Assembly: GCA_021785335.1 (NCBI GenBank)
Contig: JAJYFW010000139.1
Location: forward strand, 1-5,892
Direction of reading: 5' to 3'
Length of the DNA stretch: 5,892 nucleotides
Origin: Pseudomonadota bacterium
GTDB lineage: Bacteria; Pseudomonadota; Alphaproteobacteria; Acetobacterales; Acetobacteraceae
Below, piece after piece: positions 1 through 5,892 of this stretch. The notes under the pieces were generated by a model that was given only the letters and a program-made list of their open reading frames with translations, did no database searches and had not been told where the DNA came from. Within the stretch, counting starts at the first letter, position 1. Every line of letters begins with the position of its first letter. The position numbers were made by a program, and so were the translations under genes.

Positions 1-48
1 CTCGCCAGGTTCGTGGCGGGGTTCAAGGCGGCACGCGCCAATTCGTGA
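1..48 (+). CDS. C-terminal tail of an unidentified upstream gene (partial)
   Basis: Frame 1 from the left edge reads [15 protein letters not shown] and ends in TGA at 46-48, directly followed by an in-frame TAA at 49-51 (tandem stops). Almost all codons end in G or C, as in the genes downstream, which favours real coding sequence over chance. It would end 23 bases before the paaA start on the same strand, so it may belong to the same operon. Fifteen residues are too few to name the protein. Chance openness cannot be excluded in such GC-rich DNA. Confidence 0.4.
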   Translation, partial: LARFVAGFKAARANS

Positions 49-61
49 TAAGGACGGGCCG

Positions 62-66
62 GGAGG
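62..66 (+). promoter_or_regulatory. Ribosome binding site of paaA
   Basis: GGAGG lies 5 bases before the ATG at 72. This decides the start: the frame is also open from a GTG at 45, but that codon lacks a comparable site and overlaps the putative upstream gene's stop. Confidence 0.7.
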
Positions 67-71
67 ACGCG

Positions 72-1037
72 ATGTACACGCAGGGACTGGTGTCGATCGA
101 GGGCGCGGGGGGGGCGGAGGAAGAGCGCTTCCAGGCGCGCGTCGACGCGGAGGAACGCATCGAGCCGAATGACTGGATGCCCGAGGCCTACCGCCGCACG
201 CTGCTGCGCCAGATCTCCCAGCATGCGCATTCCGAGATCGTCGGCATGCTGCCGGAGGGGAACTGGATCACCCGCGCGCCATCGCTGAAGCGCAAGGCGG
301 CGCTGCTGGCCAAGGTTCAGGACGAGGGCGGGCACGGGCTTTACCTCTACGCTGCGGCGGAGACGCTAGGTTCCTCGCGCGAGGAGATGGTGGACGCGCT
401 GCTCGAGGGACGCGCGAAATACTCCTCCATCTTCAACTACCCGACGCGCACCTGGGCCGATATCGGTGCCATCGGCTGGCTGGTGGATGGCGCCGCGATC
501 ATGAACCAGATCCCGCTGTGCCGCTGTTCCTACGGGCCCTATGCGCGGGCGATGATCCGCATCTGCCGCGAGGAAAGTTTCCACCAGCGCCAGGGCTACG
601 AGATCATGCTGACGCTGTGCCGCGGCAGCGAGGCGCAGAAGGCGATGGCGCAGGACGCGCTGGATCGCTGGTGGTGGCCGTGCCTGATGATGTTCGGGCC
701 GCCCGACGCCCAGAGCCAGCATGGCGACGCCTCGACACGCTGGAAGATCAAGCGCTTTTCCAATGACGGGCTGCGGCAGAAATTCATCGACGCCACGGTG
801 CCGCAGGCGCATTACCTCGGCCTCACTGTCCCGGACCCCGCGCTTCGTTTCGATAAGGCATCGGGACACTGGCTCGCCGGGGCGATCGACTGGGAGGAGT
901 TTCGCCGCGTGCTGGCGGGTGGGGGCGTGTGCAACCGCGAACGCATGGAAGCGCGGCGGCGCGCGCACGAGGAAGGCGCCTGGGTGCGAGAAGCGGCGCT
1001 CGCCTATGCCGCGAAGCAGCGGAGGGCCGCGGCGTGA
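72..1037 (+). CDS. paaA: 1,2-phenylacetyl-CoA epoxidase, catalytic subunit PaaA
   Basis: This is the catalytic diiron subunit of the cytoplasmic PaaABCE monooxygenase. The complex uses O2 and reducing power from PaaE to convert phenylacetyl-CoA to its ring-1,2-epoxide, the committed step of aerobic phenylacetate degradation. The 321-residue product matches remembered E. coli PaaA (about 309 aa) over nearly its whole length, for example [20 protein letters not shown] at 51-70. All six expected iron ligands are present with the family spacing: E55, E85 and H88 (in DEGGH), D139 (LVDGAA), and E168 and H171 (EESFH). The ATG at 72 was chosen for its GGAGG site; it adds about 13 N-terminal residues relative to E. 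coli, partly encoded by a run of eight G. DEGGH replaces the commoner DEAGH. The stop overlaps the paaB start (GTGA). Confidence 0.96.
   Translation: MYTQGLVSIEGAGGAEEERFQARVDAEERIEPNDWMPEAYRRTLLRQISQHAHSEIVGMLPEGNWITRAPSLKRKAALLAKVQDEGGHGLYLYAAAETLGSSREEMVDALLEGRAKYSSIFNYPTRTWADIGAIGWLVDGAAIMNQIPLCRCSYGPYARAMIRICREESFHQRQGYEIMLTLCRGSEAQKAMAQDALDRWWWPCLMMFGPPDAQSQHGDASTRWKIKRFSNDGLRQKFIDATVPQAHYLGLTVPDPALRFDKASGHWLAGAIDWEEFRRVLAGGGVCNRERMEARRRAHEEGAWVREAALAYAAKQRRAAA
1021..1026 (+). promoter_or_regulatory. Ribosome binding site of paaB
   Basis: GGAGGG within the last codons of paaA lies 7 bases before the GTG at 1034. It supports that non-ATG start for paaB, which also gives exactly the expected protein length. 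Confidence 0.65.
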
Positions 1038-1321
1038 GCAAGGAGAAAACGCCGCTCTGGGAAGTGTTCATCCGTGCGCGGCAGGGGCTCGCGCACCGGC
1101 ATGTCGGCTCCGTGCACGCGGCAGACGCGACACTGGCATTGCAGGCGGCGCGCGATGTCTACACGCGGCGTGGCGAGGGGCTCTCGATCTGGGTGGTGCC
1201 GTCGGCGGCGATCACCGCATCCGACCCCGCGGCCAGGGGCGAACTCTTCGAGCCGACCGCGAGCAAGATCTATCGCCACCCGACCTTCTACGACATCCCG
1301 GACGACGTGGGGCACATGTGA
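1034..1321 (+). CDS. paaB: 1,2-phenylacetyl-CoA epoxidase, subunit PaaB
   Basis: PaaB is the small non-catalytic subunit of the phenylacetyl-CoA epoxidase. It is known to bridge PaaAC units and to be needed for the active complex. The product from the GTG at 1034 is 95 residues, the same length as E. coli PaaB. It matches closely along its length: [19 protein letters not shown] at 8-26, [23 protein letters not shown] at 51-55 and [11 protein letters not shown] near the C-terminus. A longer frame is open from 929 inside paaA, but the upstream extension has no PaaB similarity and is an out-of-frame reading of paaA. The start overlaps the paaA stop as GTGA (1034-1037), and the end overlaps the paaC start the same way, implying coupled translation and balanced subunit supply. 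Confidence 0.95.
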   Translation: MSKEKTPLWEVFIRARQGLAHRHVGSVHAADATLALQAARDVYTRRGEGLSIWVVPSAAITASDPAARGELFEPTASKIYRHPTFYDIPDDVGHM

Positions 1322-2079
1322 GCGTGGCGATCGCGGTCCGCGAGACACCGCTCGTGCGCTTCCTGCTCGGGCGGGCCGATGATGCGCTGATCCTCGGCCA
1401 CCGGCTCTCGGAATGGACCGGTCATGCACCGATCCTGGAGGAGGAACTGGCGCTCGCCAACATGGGGCTCGACCTCATCGGCCAGGCGCGCGCGCTCTAT
1501 GGGCTCGCGGCGGAGGCGGAGGGCACGGGGCACGACGAGGATGACTATGCGTATCTGCGCGACGAGGGGCAGTTCCGCAACCTGCTGATCGTCGAGCGCC
1601 CGCGCGGGGATTTCGCCGACACGATGCTGCGCCAGGCGCTCTATGCGATCTACGCGGAGATGTTCTGGCAGGCGGCGAGCCATTCCACGAACCGCGAGCT
1701 TGCCGGGTTCGCCGCCAAGACCGCCAGGGAGATGGCTTACCATGTACGCCATGCCGGCGCCTGGGTGGTGCGGCTCGGCGGCGGGACGGCGGAGAGCCAC
1801 GCGCGGGCCCAGGCGGCGCTTGAGCGGCTCGCGCCGTATCTCGACGAGATGTTCGACGGCGAGGATCCTTCGCTCGCGGGGATCGCGCCGGACGTGCCGG
1901 CGCTGCGGAAGGACTGGGACAGCGCCGCGCGGGCGCTCCTCGTCGAGGCGAAGCTCTCGATGCCGGACGTTCCCTATCCGCAACGTGGCGGGAGGGCTGG
2001 ACAGCATGGCGAGACGCTGGGGCATCTGCTGGCGACGTTGCAGCACCTGCACCGCAGCCATCCCGGAGCGGCATGGTGA
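1318..2079 (+). CDS. paaC: 1,2-phenylacetyl-CoA epoxidase, structural subunit PaaC
   Basis: PaaC is the ferritin-like, non-catalytic partner of PaaA in the epoxidase; the two form the heterodimer that binds substrate and holds the catalytic subunit in shape. The 253-residue product aligns with remembered E. coli PaaC (248 aa). Shared blocks include LALANMGLDLIGQAR at 44-58, RDEGQFRNLLIVERP at 81-95, FADTMLRQ at 99-106, YHVRHAGAWVVRLGGGT at 141-157, and the ending GQHGETLGHLL then HPGAAW. No in-frame ATG occurs before residue 49, so the start must be non-ATG. GTG at 1318, overlapping the paaB stop as GTGA, is preferred, and GTG at 1324 is the alternative. No good ribosome binding site precedes either, so initiation probably depends on ribosomes finishing paaB. 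The frame is open far upstream through paaA and paaB, but that part is not PaaC-like. Confidence 0.94.
   Translation: MSVAIAVRETPLVRFLLGRADDALILGHRLSEWTGHAPILEEELALANMGLDLIGQARALYGLAAEAEGTGHDEDDYAYLRDEGQFRNLLIVERPRGDFADTMLRQALYAIYAEMFWQAASHSTNRELAGFAAKTAREMAYHVRHAGAWVVRLGGGTAESHARAQAALERLAPYLDEMFDGEDPSLAGIAPDVPALRKDWDSAARALLVEAKLSMPDVPYPQRGGRAGQHGETLGHLLATLQHLHRSHPGAAW
2065..2068 (+). promoter_or_regulatory. Ribosome binding site of paaD
   Basis: GGAG lies 4 bases before the ATG at 2073 and 7 bases before the in-frame GTG at 2076. The spacing suits the GTG slightly better, so the first residue of PaaD is uncertain by one codon. Confidence 0.45.
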
Positions 2080-2549
2080 CGGAGCTTGCGCGCGCGCGGG
2101 AAATCGCGGCGTCGATTCCCGACCCCGAACTGCCAGCGCTGACCATCGGCGAACTCGGGATGGTTCGCGAGGTCGCAAAGACCATGGACGGAATCGAGGT
2201 CGCCATCACGCCCACTTATAATGGCTGTCCCGCGATGGGGGTGATTGGACTCGCCATCGAGGCCGCGCTGCTGGAGGCGGGCTTTGAGCGCGTTTCGGTG
2301 CGCGTGGTGCGCGAGCCGGCCTGGACCACCGACTGGATTGGGACGGAGGCGCGCGAGAAACTGCGCGCCGCCGGGATCGCGCCACCGGCGCCGCGCGAAG
2401 ACGGACGCTTCGCGCCCCCTGCCCTCGCCTGCCCGCGCTGCGGCAGCACCGGGACCGAGGAGATCGCACCATTCGGAGCCACTGCCTGCAAGTCCCTCTG
2501 GCGCTGCCGGGCCTGCCGCGAACCGTTCGAGCATTTCAAATGTCACTGA
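2073..2549 (+). CDS. paaD: Phenylacetate pathway protein PaaD (DUF59/MIP18 family)
   Basis: PaaD belongs to the DUF59/MIP18 (SufT-like) family and is needed for phenylacetyl-CoA epoxidase activity without being a subunit of the purified complex; a role in Fe-S or metal-centre maturation is the usual inference. The 158-residue product has an N-terminal MIP18 domain (about 5-95) with SIPDPELPALTIGELGMV at 14-31 and TPTYNGCPAM at 46-55, where C52 is the conserved cysteine. A C-terminal zinc-ribbon-like part follows: C120-P-R-C123, then C145-R-A-C148, with extra C139 and C157. This two-part layout is typical of PaaD, not of general SufT proteins. The start overlaps the paaC stop (ATGGTGA), and the 3' end overlaps paaE by 10 bases. 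Confidence 0.93.
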   Translation: MVTELARAREIAASIPDPELPALTIGELGMVREVAKTMDGIEVAITPTYNGCPAMGVIGLAIEAALLEAGFERVSVRVVREPAWTTDWIGTEAREKLRAAGIAPPAPREDGRFAPPALACPRCGSTGTEEIAPFGATACKSLWRCRACREPFEHFKCH

Positions 2550-3661
2550 CGACCCCCATGTCACGAACAGAGGGAGCCGCGCCCCGAACAGCGTTGCGGT
2601 TTTATCCGCTGCATGTAACGGAGGTGCGGCGCGAGACGCCATGCGCTGTCTCCGTCGCGTTCGAGGTGCCGGGGGAACTGCGCGAGGTCTTCGCGTTCCG
2701 GCCGGGCCAGTATGTGACGTTGCAGGCCCGCATCGATGGCGCCGAGGTGCGGCGCTGCTATTCGATCTGCGTGCCGCCCTCGGCGGGCGAGCTGCGTGTC
2801 GCCATCAAGCATGTTGAGGGCGGTGCGTTCTCCACCTTCGCCACCACCAGGCTCGCGGCCGGCGACGTGCTCGACGTGCTGCCGCCGGAGGGACGCTTCG
2901 CGGCCGGGGCGGGCACCGGGGACGGACGGCGGCACGTGGCGATCGCCGCAGGCTCCGGCATCACGCCGGTCATGTCCATCCTCGCCACGGTGCTGGAACG
3001 CGAACCGGCGAGCGAGGCACTGCTGCTCTACGGCAGCCGCTCGACGCCGGAGATCTTGTTTCGCGATGCGCTCGATGATCTGAAGGACCGGCATCTCGAC
3101 CGGCTCTCCATCGTGCATGTGCTGTCGCGCGAGGAGCAGGATCTCGGCATGTTCGCGGGGAGGCTCGACGCGGAAAGGATCGGGCAGCTGGTGCCGGCCT
3201 GGGCCGAGCCGGCGGCAATCGATGCCGCCTATGTCTGCGGTCCCGACGGATTGATCGCGACGGCGGAGGCGATGGTGCGGGAGCTCGGCGTGCCCGGCGA
3301 GCGCGTGCATGTCGAGCGGTTCGTCGTTGCGGGCGAGACCGCTCGCCCGGCGGCCGCACCGGTCGCCGCGGATGCACCCGCGTTTGCCCGCGCGCGCGTG
3401 ACCCATGACGGCAAGACGACCGAAATTCCGATCGCGCAGGGCGAGGCGGTACTGGAGGCGGCATTGCGCGCGGGGCTCGATCTGCCCTGGTCGTGCCGGG
3501 CCGGCATGTGCTGCACCTGCCGCGCACGGCTGGTGGAAGGGTCGGCCGAGATGCGGCAGAATTTCTCGCTCGAGCCATGGGAAATGGAGGCGGGCTACGT
3601 GCTCACCTGCCAAGCGGTGCCGACCAGCGCGCGGCTGGTTGTGGACTACGACGCGGCATAA
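2540..3661 (+). CDS. paaE: 1,2-phenylacetyl-CoA epoxidase, reductase subunit PaaE
   Basis: PaaE passes electrons from NAD(P)H through FAD and a 2Fe-2S cluster to the PaaA diiron site. The 373-residue product has the full three-domain layout. The FAD domain (about 20-125) carries FRPGQYVTLQ and the flavin motif R72-C-Y74-S75. The pyridine-nucleotide domain (about 130-260) carries GSGITP at 138-143 and CGPD at 233-236. An Ala/Pro-rich linker (about 265-282) leads to a C-terminal plant-type ferredoxin domain with cluster ligands C319, C324, C327 and C357. C325 is an additional cysteine beside the ligands. E. coli PaaE is about 356 aa; the excess is mainly N-terminal and in the linker. The ATG at 2540 overlaps paaD by 10 bases, and ATG at 2558 (residue 7) is an alternative start; neither has a clear ribosome binding site. 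It is the last paa gene in this run. Confidence 0.95.
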   Translation: MSLTTPMSRTEGAAPRTALRFYPLHVTEVRRETPCAVSVAFEVPGELREVFAFRPGQYVTLQARIDGAEVRRCYSICVPPSAGELRVAIKHVEGGAFSTFATTRLAAGDVLDVLPPEGRFAAGAGTGDGRRHVAIAAGSGITPVMSILATVLEREPASEALLLYGSRSTPEILFRDALDDLKDRHLDRLSIVHVLSREEQDLGMFAGRLDAERIGQLVPAWAEPAAIDAAYVCGPDGLIATAEAMVRELGVPGERVHVERFVVAGETARPAAAPVAADAPAFARARVTHDGKTTEIPIAQGEAVLEAALRAGLDLPWSCRAGMCCTCRARLVEGSAEMRQNFSLEPWEMEAGYVLTCQAVPTSARLVVDYDAA

Positions 3662-3679
3662 GCGCGGGCGTACCGCCTG

Positions 3680-5320
3680 CTACGGCATGTTGGGCCGCCA
3701 GGCTTCGTCCATTCCGCGCACGCGCTTGCCGACCAGCATGTCCCAGGGGCTCGGCATCTCGCCGACGCGCACCGCGATCAGCCCGGGCTTGCGGGCGGCC
3801 AGTGCTTCGCGCAGCGCCGATTCCAGACCTTCCGCATCCGCAACCTTCCAGGCGCGCACGCCGAAGCTCTCGGCGAACTGGCGGAAATCGGGGTTGGTGA
3901 GATCGCTCGCGATCAGCCGGTTGCCGAATTGCTGCTGCTGGATGCGGCGGACGTTGCCGAAGGCGCCGTCGTCGAACACCACGACCACCAGCGGCAGGTT
4001 GTGGGCAACAGCGGTCGCGAGCTCGCCCGCCTGGTACATGAAGCCGCCATCGCCGGCCACACAGACCACGGCGCGGTCGCGGCAGGCTTCCTGCGCGCCG
4101 AGGGCGATGCCGTACCCCCAGCCGAGATTGTCCTGGTAGCCGGGCGCGATGTAGCGGCGGGGGGCGGCAACGTCGAAGGCGACGCGAGCGACGAAAGCGA
4201 GCTGTGTTACGTCCTCGACCAGGATGCCGTCCTCCGGCAGGGCGGCACGGATGGCACGCAGGAAGCCCATCTGCGGCTCCTGCCGCGCCAGGCGATCCGT
4301 GAGCCAGGCCTGCTCGCGCGCGATGGCGGGGTCGGGCTCGCGGCGCGCGGGAACGGCGGTGGTCAGCGCCGCGAGTGCTTCCGCGGCGTCGGCGACGATG
4401 GCGACATCGGGGTGGCGAAATCGGGCGGTCTCCTCGGCATCGATGTCGATGCGTATCAACTTGAGCTTCGCATCCGCGCCCCAGACCGAGAGCGGCTGCA
4501 GCATGCGGGTGCCGACGCCGATGGCGAGGTCCGCCTCCGCCCAGAGCCGGTTGCCCACGGGCAGCGACGCGGCGAGCGGATGCGTGGTGGGGATCACGCC
4601 GCGCCCGCGCCGGTAGGTAACGACAGGCGCGCCGATTTTTTCCGCGAACGCCAGCAACTCCGCGCTGGCATCGAGGGCGCCGCCGCCGGCGACGATGACC
4701 GGTCGCTTCGCTTCGGCAATGAGCGCCGCGGCGCGCGCCACCGCATCGGGGTCGAGCGGTGGGCGCGCGGGTGGGATGGGTGCCACGGGCGCCACCTCGG
4801 CGGCGCGACCCCAGACGTCGATCGCGCATTCCAGCGCCACGGGACGCTTGCGGCCGGACATCGCCTCGTTGAGCGCGCGCGCGACCAGGCCTGGCGCCGC
4901 GGCGGGCCCATCGATGCGCGCGGCGAACTTGGTCATGTGGCCGAGCAGGCCGAGCTGGTCGCGCAGTTCGTGCAGGTGGCCGAGGCCGCGGTCGATGGCG
5001 AAGGACGGTACCTGGCCGACCAGCGCCAGCACCGGGGCGCCCGCGCCATGGGCACTCAGCAGCGCCGCGGAAGCGTTGAGCAGGCCGGGGCCGGGCACGA
5101 CGCTGAACGCCTGCGGCCTGCCGGTGGCGAGCGCCGCGCCGAGCGCCATGTACGCCGCGGTCTGCTCGTGGCGCGTGTGGATAATACGCATGCGCCCGTC
5201 GCTGCGCGCGATGGCATCGAACAGGTGGTCGTTGTGCACGCCAGGGAGCGCGTAGAGGCTGGCGATGCCGTGCGCGAGCAGCGCCTCGACCACCGCCTCG
5301 CCGGTCGTGCGGCGCGGCAT
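3680..5320 (-). CDS. Thiamine-diphosphate-dependent enzyme, acetolactate-synthase-like, substrate unknown
   Basis: The 546-residue product has the normal size and three-domain order of the acetolactate synthase/2-oxoacid decarboxylase superfamily. The N-terminal pyrimidine-binding domain (about 4-170) has GVHNDHLFDAI at 27-37 and the cofactor-activating glutamate E52 in RHEQTAAYMALG. The central domain (about 190-320) has RPVIVAGGGA at 206-215. The C-terminal diphosphate-binding domain (about 365-525) has GDGG at 423-426. The metal motif ends in FDDGAFGNVRR (449-459), with Asp450 where Asn is usual. No small regulatory subunit gene adjoins it, so biosynthetic acetolactate synthase (IlvB) is unlikely; a decarboxylase, carboligase or C-C lyase is plausible, but the substrate cannot be read from sequence. 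The ATG at 5320 overlaps the upstream dehydrogenase stop (TGATG). A longer frame to 5371 only reads through that gene. It converges with paaE. Confidence 0.85.
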   Translation of the reverse strand: MPRRTTGEAVVEALLAHGIASLYALPGVHNDHLFDAIARSDGRMRIIHTRHEQTAAYMALGAALATGRPQAFSVVPGPGLLNASAALLSAHGAGAPVLALVGQVPSFAIDRGLGHLHELRDQLGLLGHMTKFAARIDGPAAAPGLVARALNEAMSGRKRPVALECAIDVWGRAAEVAPVAPIPPARPPLDPDAVARAAALIAEAKRPVIVAGGGALDASAELLAFAEKIGAPVVTYRRGRGVIPTTHPLAASLPVGNRLWAEADLAIGVGTRMLQPLSVWGADAKLKLIRIDIDAEETARFRHPDVAIVADAAEALAALTTAVPARREPDPAIAREQAWLTDRLARQEPQMGFLRAIRAALPEDGILVEDVTQLAFVARVAFDVAAPRRYIAPGYQDNLGWGYGIALGAQEACRDRAVVCVAGDGGFMYQAGELATAVAHNLPLVVVVFDDGAFGNVRRIQQQQFGNRLIASDLTNPDFRQFAESFGVRAWKVADAEGLESALREALAARKPGLIAVRVGEMPSPWDMLVGKRVRGMDEAWRPNMP

Positions 5321-5892
5321 CAGAAGATGTCCCTGGGCGCCGGCTCCTTGCGCGTGTAGTCGAAGGAGCAATAGCCCCCGCCCTGGTAGCGCTCCTCCAC
5401 GGGGTCGTCGCTGACGATGCCGCCGACCTGGGCGGCGAAGCTGTCCGAGCTTTCGCGCGGCAGCCAGCCGAGCGCCGCGCGCGCATCGCTGCGCCAGAAC
5501 GTGCGGGTGTTGGCGGAAGCGCCCCAGATGACGCAGGTGCCGGTCTTCTCCGCCAGTGTCGCGCGCACGCAGAGCTCGACGAGGTCGCTGTAGGCGAGCC
5601 AGGTGGAGAGCATGCGGGCGTTCTTCGGCTCCGGAAACGACGAGCCGATGCGCACGTTGACGTTCTCCACGCCGTGCTTGAACCAGTACAGGCGACCCAT
5701 CATCTCGCCGTAGGCCTTCGAGAGTCCGTAGTAGGTATCGGGCAGAAGCTGGCAGTCCGCGTCCAGCGTCTCGCCGCGCTCATGGAAGCCGATCGCATGG
5801 TTGGAGGAGGCGAACAGCACGCGCGCCTTCTCCCGCCGTGCCGCCTCGTAGATGTGATAGACGCCGCGGATGTTGGGGCCGAGGACGGTCTC
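5320..5892 (-). CDS. Uronate-dehydrogenase-like NAD-dependent SDR (partial, 5' end outside window)
   Basis: The frame runs open through the right edge, giving the last 190 residues of an extended short-chain dehydrogenase/epimerase. The visible part starts ETVLGPNIRGVYHIYEAAR. It resembles remembered Agrobacterium uronate dehydrogenase (Udh, about 265 aa), which oxidises galacturonate or glucuronate with NAD+ to the aldarolactone. Numbering from the edge, SSNHAIGF is at 29-36, the catalytic YGLSK (Y55, K59) follows, then RIGSSFPEPKN at 81-91 and WGASAN at 123-128. The spacing of S30, N31, Y55, S84 and R93 equals that of Udh residues S111, N112, Y136, S165 and R174, which I recall as catalytic or substrate-contacting. 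The N-terminal 75 or so residues with the Rossmann glycine motif lie outside. Its stop overlaps the ThDP-enzyme start (TGATG). Another sugar-acid or nucleotide-sugar substrate remains possible. Confidence 0.8.
   Translation of the reverse strand, partial: ETVLGPNIRGVYHIYEAARREKARVLFASSNHAIGFHERGETLDADCQLLPDTYYGLSKAYGEMMGRLYWFKHGVENVNVRIGSSFPEPKNARMLSTWLAYSDLVELCVRATLAEKTGTCVIWGASANTRTFWRSDARAALGWLPRESSDSFAAQVGGIVSDDPVEERYQGGGYCSFDYTRKEPAPRDIF
5330..5334 (-). promoter_or_regulatory. Ribosome binding site of the ThDP-enzyme gene
   Basis: Read on the minus strand, AGGGA lies 9 bases before the ATG at 5320, inside the end of the upstream dehydrogenase gene. With the TGATG overlap it supports the 5320 start and coupled translation. 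Confidence 0.5.

Noticed and set aside
45..71. GTG at 45 as the start of paaA
   Set aside because: It would add nine residues without a family counterpart and overlap the preceding stop. The ATG at 72 has GGAGG at good spacing.
1288..2178. Open frame of 296 codons on the - strand opposite paaC
   Set aside because: It is antisense to a well-supported PaaC, has no motif and is Arg-rich, as expected of a high-GC shadow.
2561..3613. Open frame of 350 codons on the - strand opposite paaE
   Set aside because: It is antisense to PaaE, whose FAD, NAD(P)H and 2Fe-2S motifs are all intact. The antisense product is His/Arg-rich without recognisable domains.
3662..3679. Possible bidirectional terminator between paaE and the ThDP gene
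   Set aside because: Only short, imperfect GC pairings can be formed and no T-run follows on either strand.
3680..5320. Phenylpyruvate decarboxylase feeding phenylacetate, or biosynthetic acetolactate synthase IlvB
   Set aside because: The gene is on the opposite strand from paa and coupled to a uronate-dehydrogenase-like gene. No ilvN-like subunit gene is present, and no motif ties it to phenylpyruvate. Position next to paa alone is not enough.
3929..5359. Long open frame of 476 codons on the + strand opposite the ThDP-enzyme gene
   Set aside because: It is an antisense shadow produced by high GC content and codon bias. Its translation is low-complexity (rich in Arg, Gly and Ala) with no recognisable motif, whereas the minus-strand frame has clear ThDP-enzyme motifs.
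3603..5486. Open frame of 627 codons on the - strand, longer than the ThDP-enzyme frame
   Set aside because: Its translation is dominated by Arg, Ala and Pro and lacks family motifs. It is an out-of-frame reading over the ThDP enzyme and the dehydrogenase end.

Overview
The window is about 5.9 kb of very GC-rich, tightly packed bacterial DNA. Codon third positions are mostly G or C, and there is no intergenic gap over about 25 bases. Gene content and protein similarity fit an aerobic proteobacterium. An alphaproteobacterium is my best guess, but the sequence alone does not prove the lineage.

Left part (about 72-3661, + strand): a complete paaABCDE operon for the ring-epoxidising step of aerobic phenylacetate degradation. 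PaaA (diiron catalytic subunit), PaaB (small bridging subunit), PaaC (structural partner of PaaA) and PaaE (FAD/NAD(P)H/2Fe-2S reductase) together form 1,2-phenylacetyl-CoA epoxidase. PaaD is a DUF59/MIP18-type protein linked to Fe-S or metal-centre maturation of the complex. The five genes overlap end to end (GTGA, GTGA, ATGGTGA, then a 10-base overlap), so translation is probably coupled. The paaA and paaB starts have good ribosome binding sites. The paaC and paaE starts have none that is clear. A 15-codon tail of another + strand gene ends in tandem stops just before paaA, so the operon may begin upstream of the window.

Right part (3680-5892, - strand): a convergent two-gene unit. It is transcribed from a uronate-dehydrogenase-like NAD-dependent SDR gene, cut by the right edge, into a complete acetolactate-synthase-like thiamine-diphosphate enzyme gene. 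The two overlap by one base (TGATG). The last codons of paaE and of the ThDP gene face each other across only 18 bases, with no obvious terminator.

The paa genes are a known catabolic system and look intact. The less understood part is the coupled uronate-dehydrogenase-like/ThDP-enzyme pair. Its substrate is unknown, and its ThDP enzyme carries Asp where the cofactor motif usually has Asn. I see no RNA genes, mobile elements, CRISPR arrays or attachment sites.
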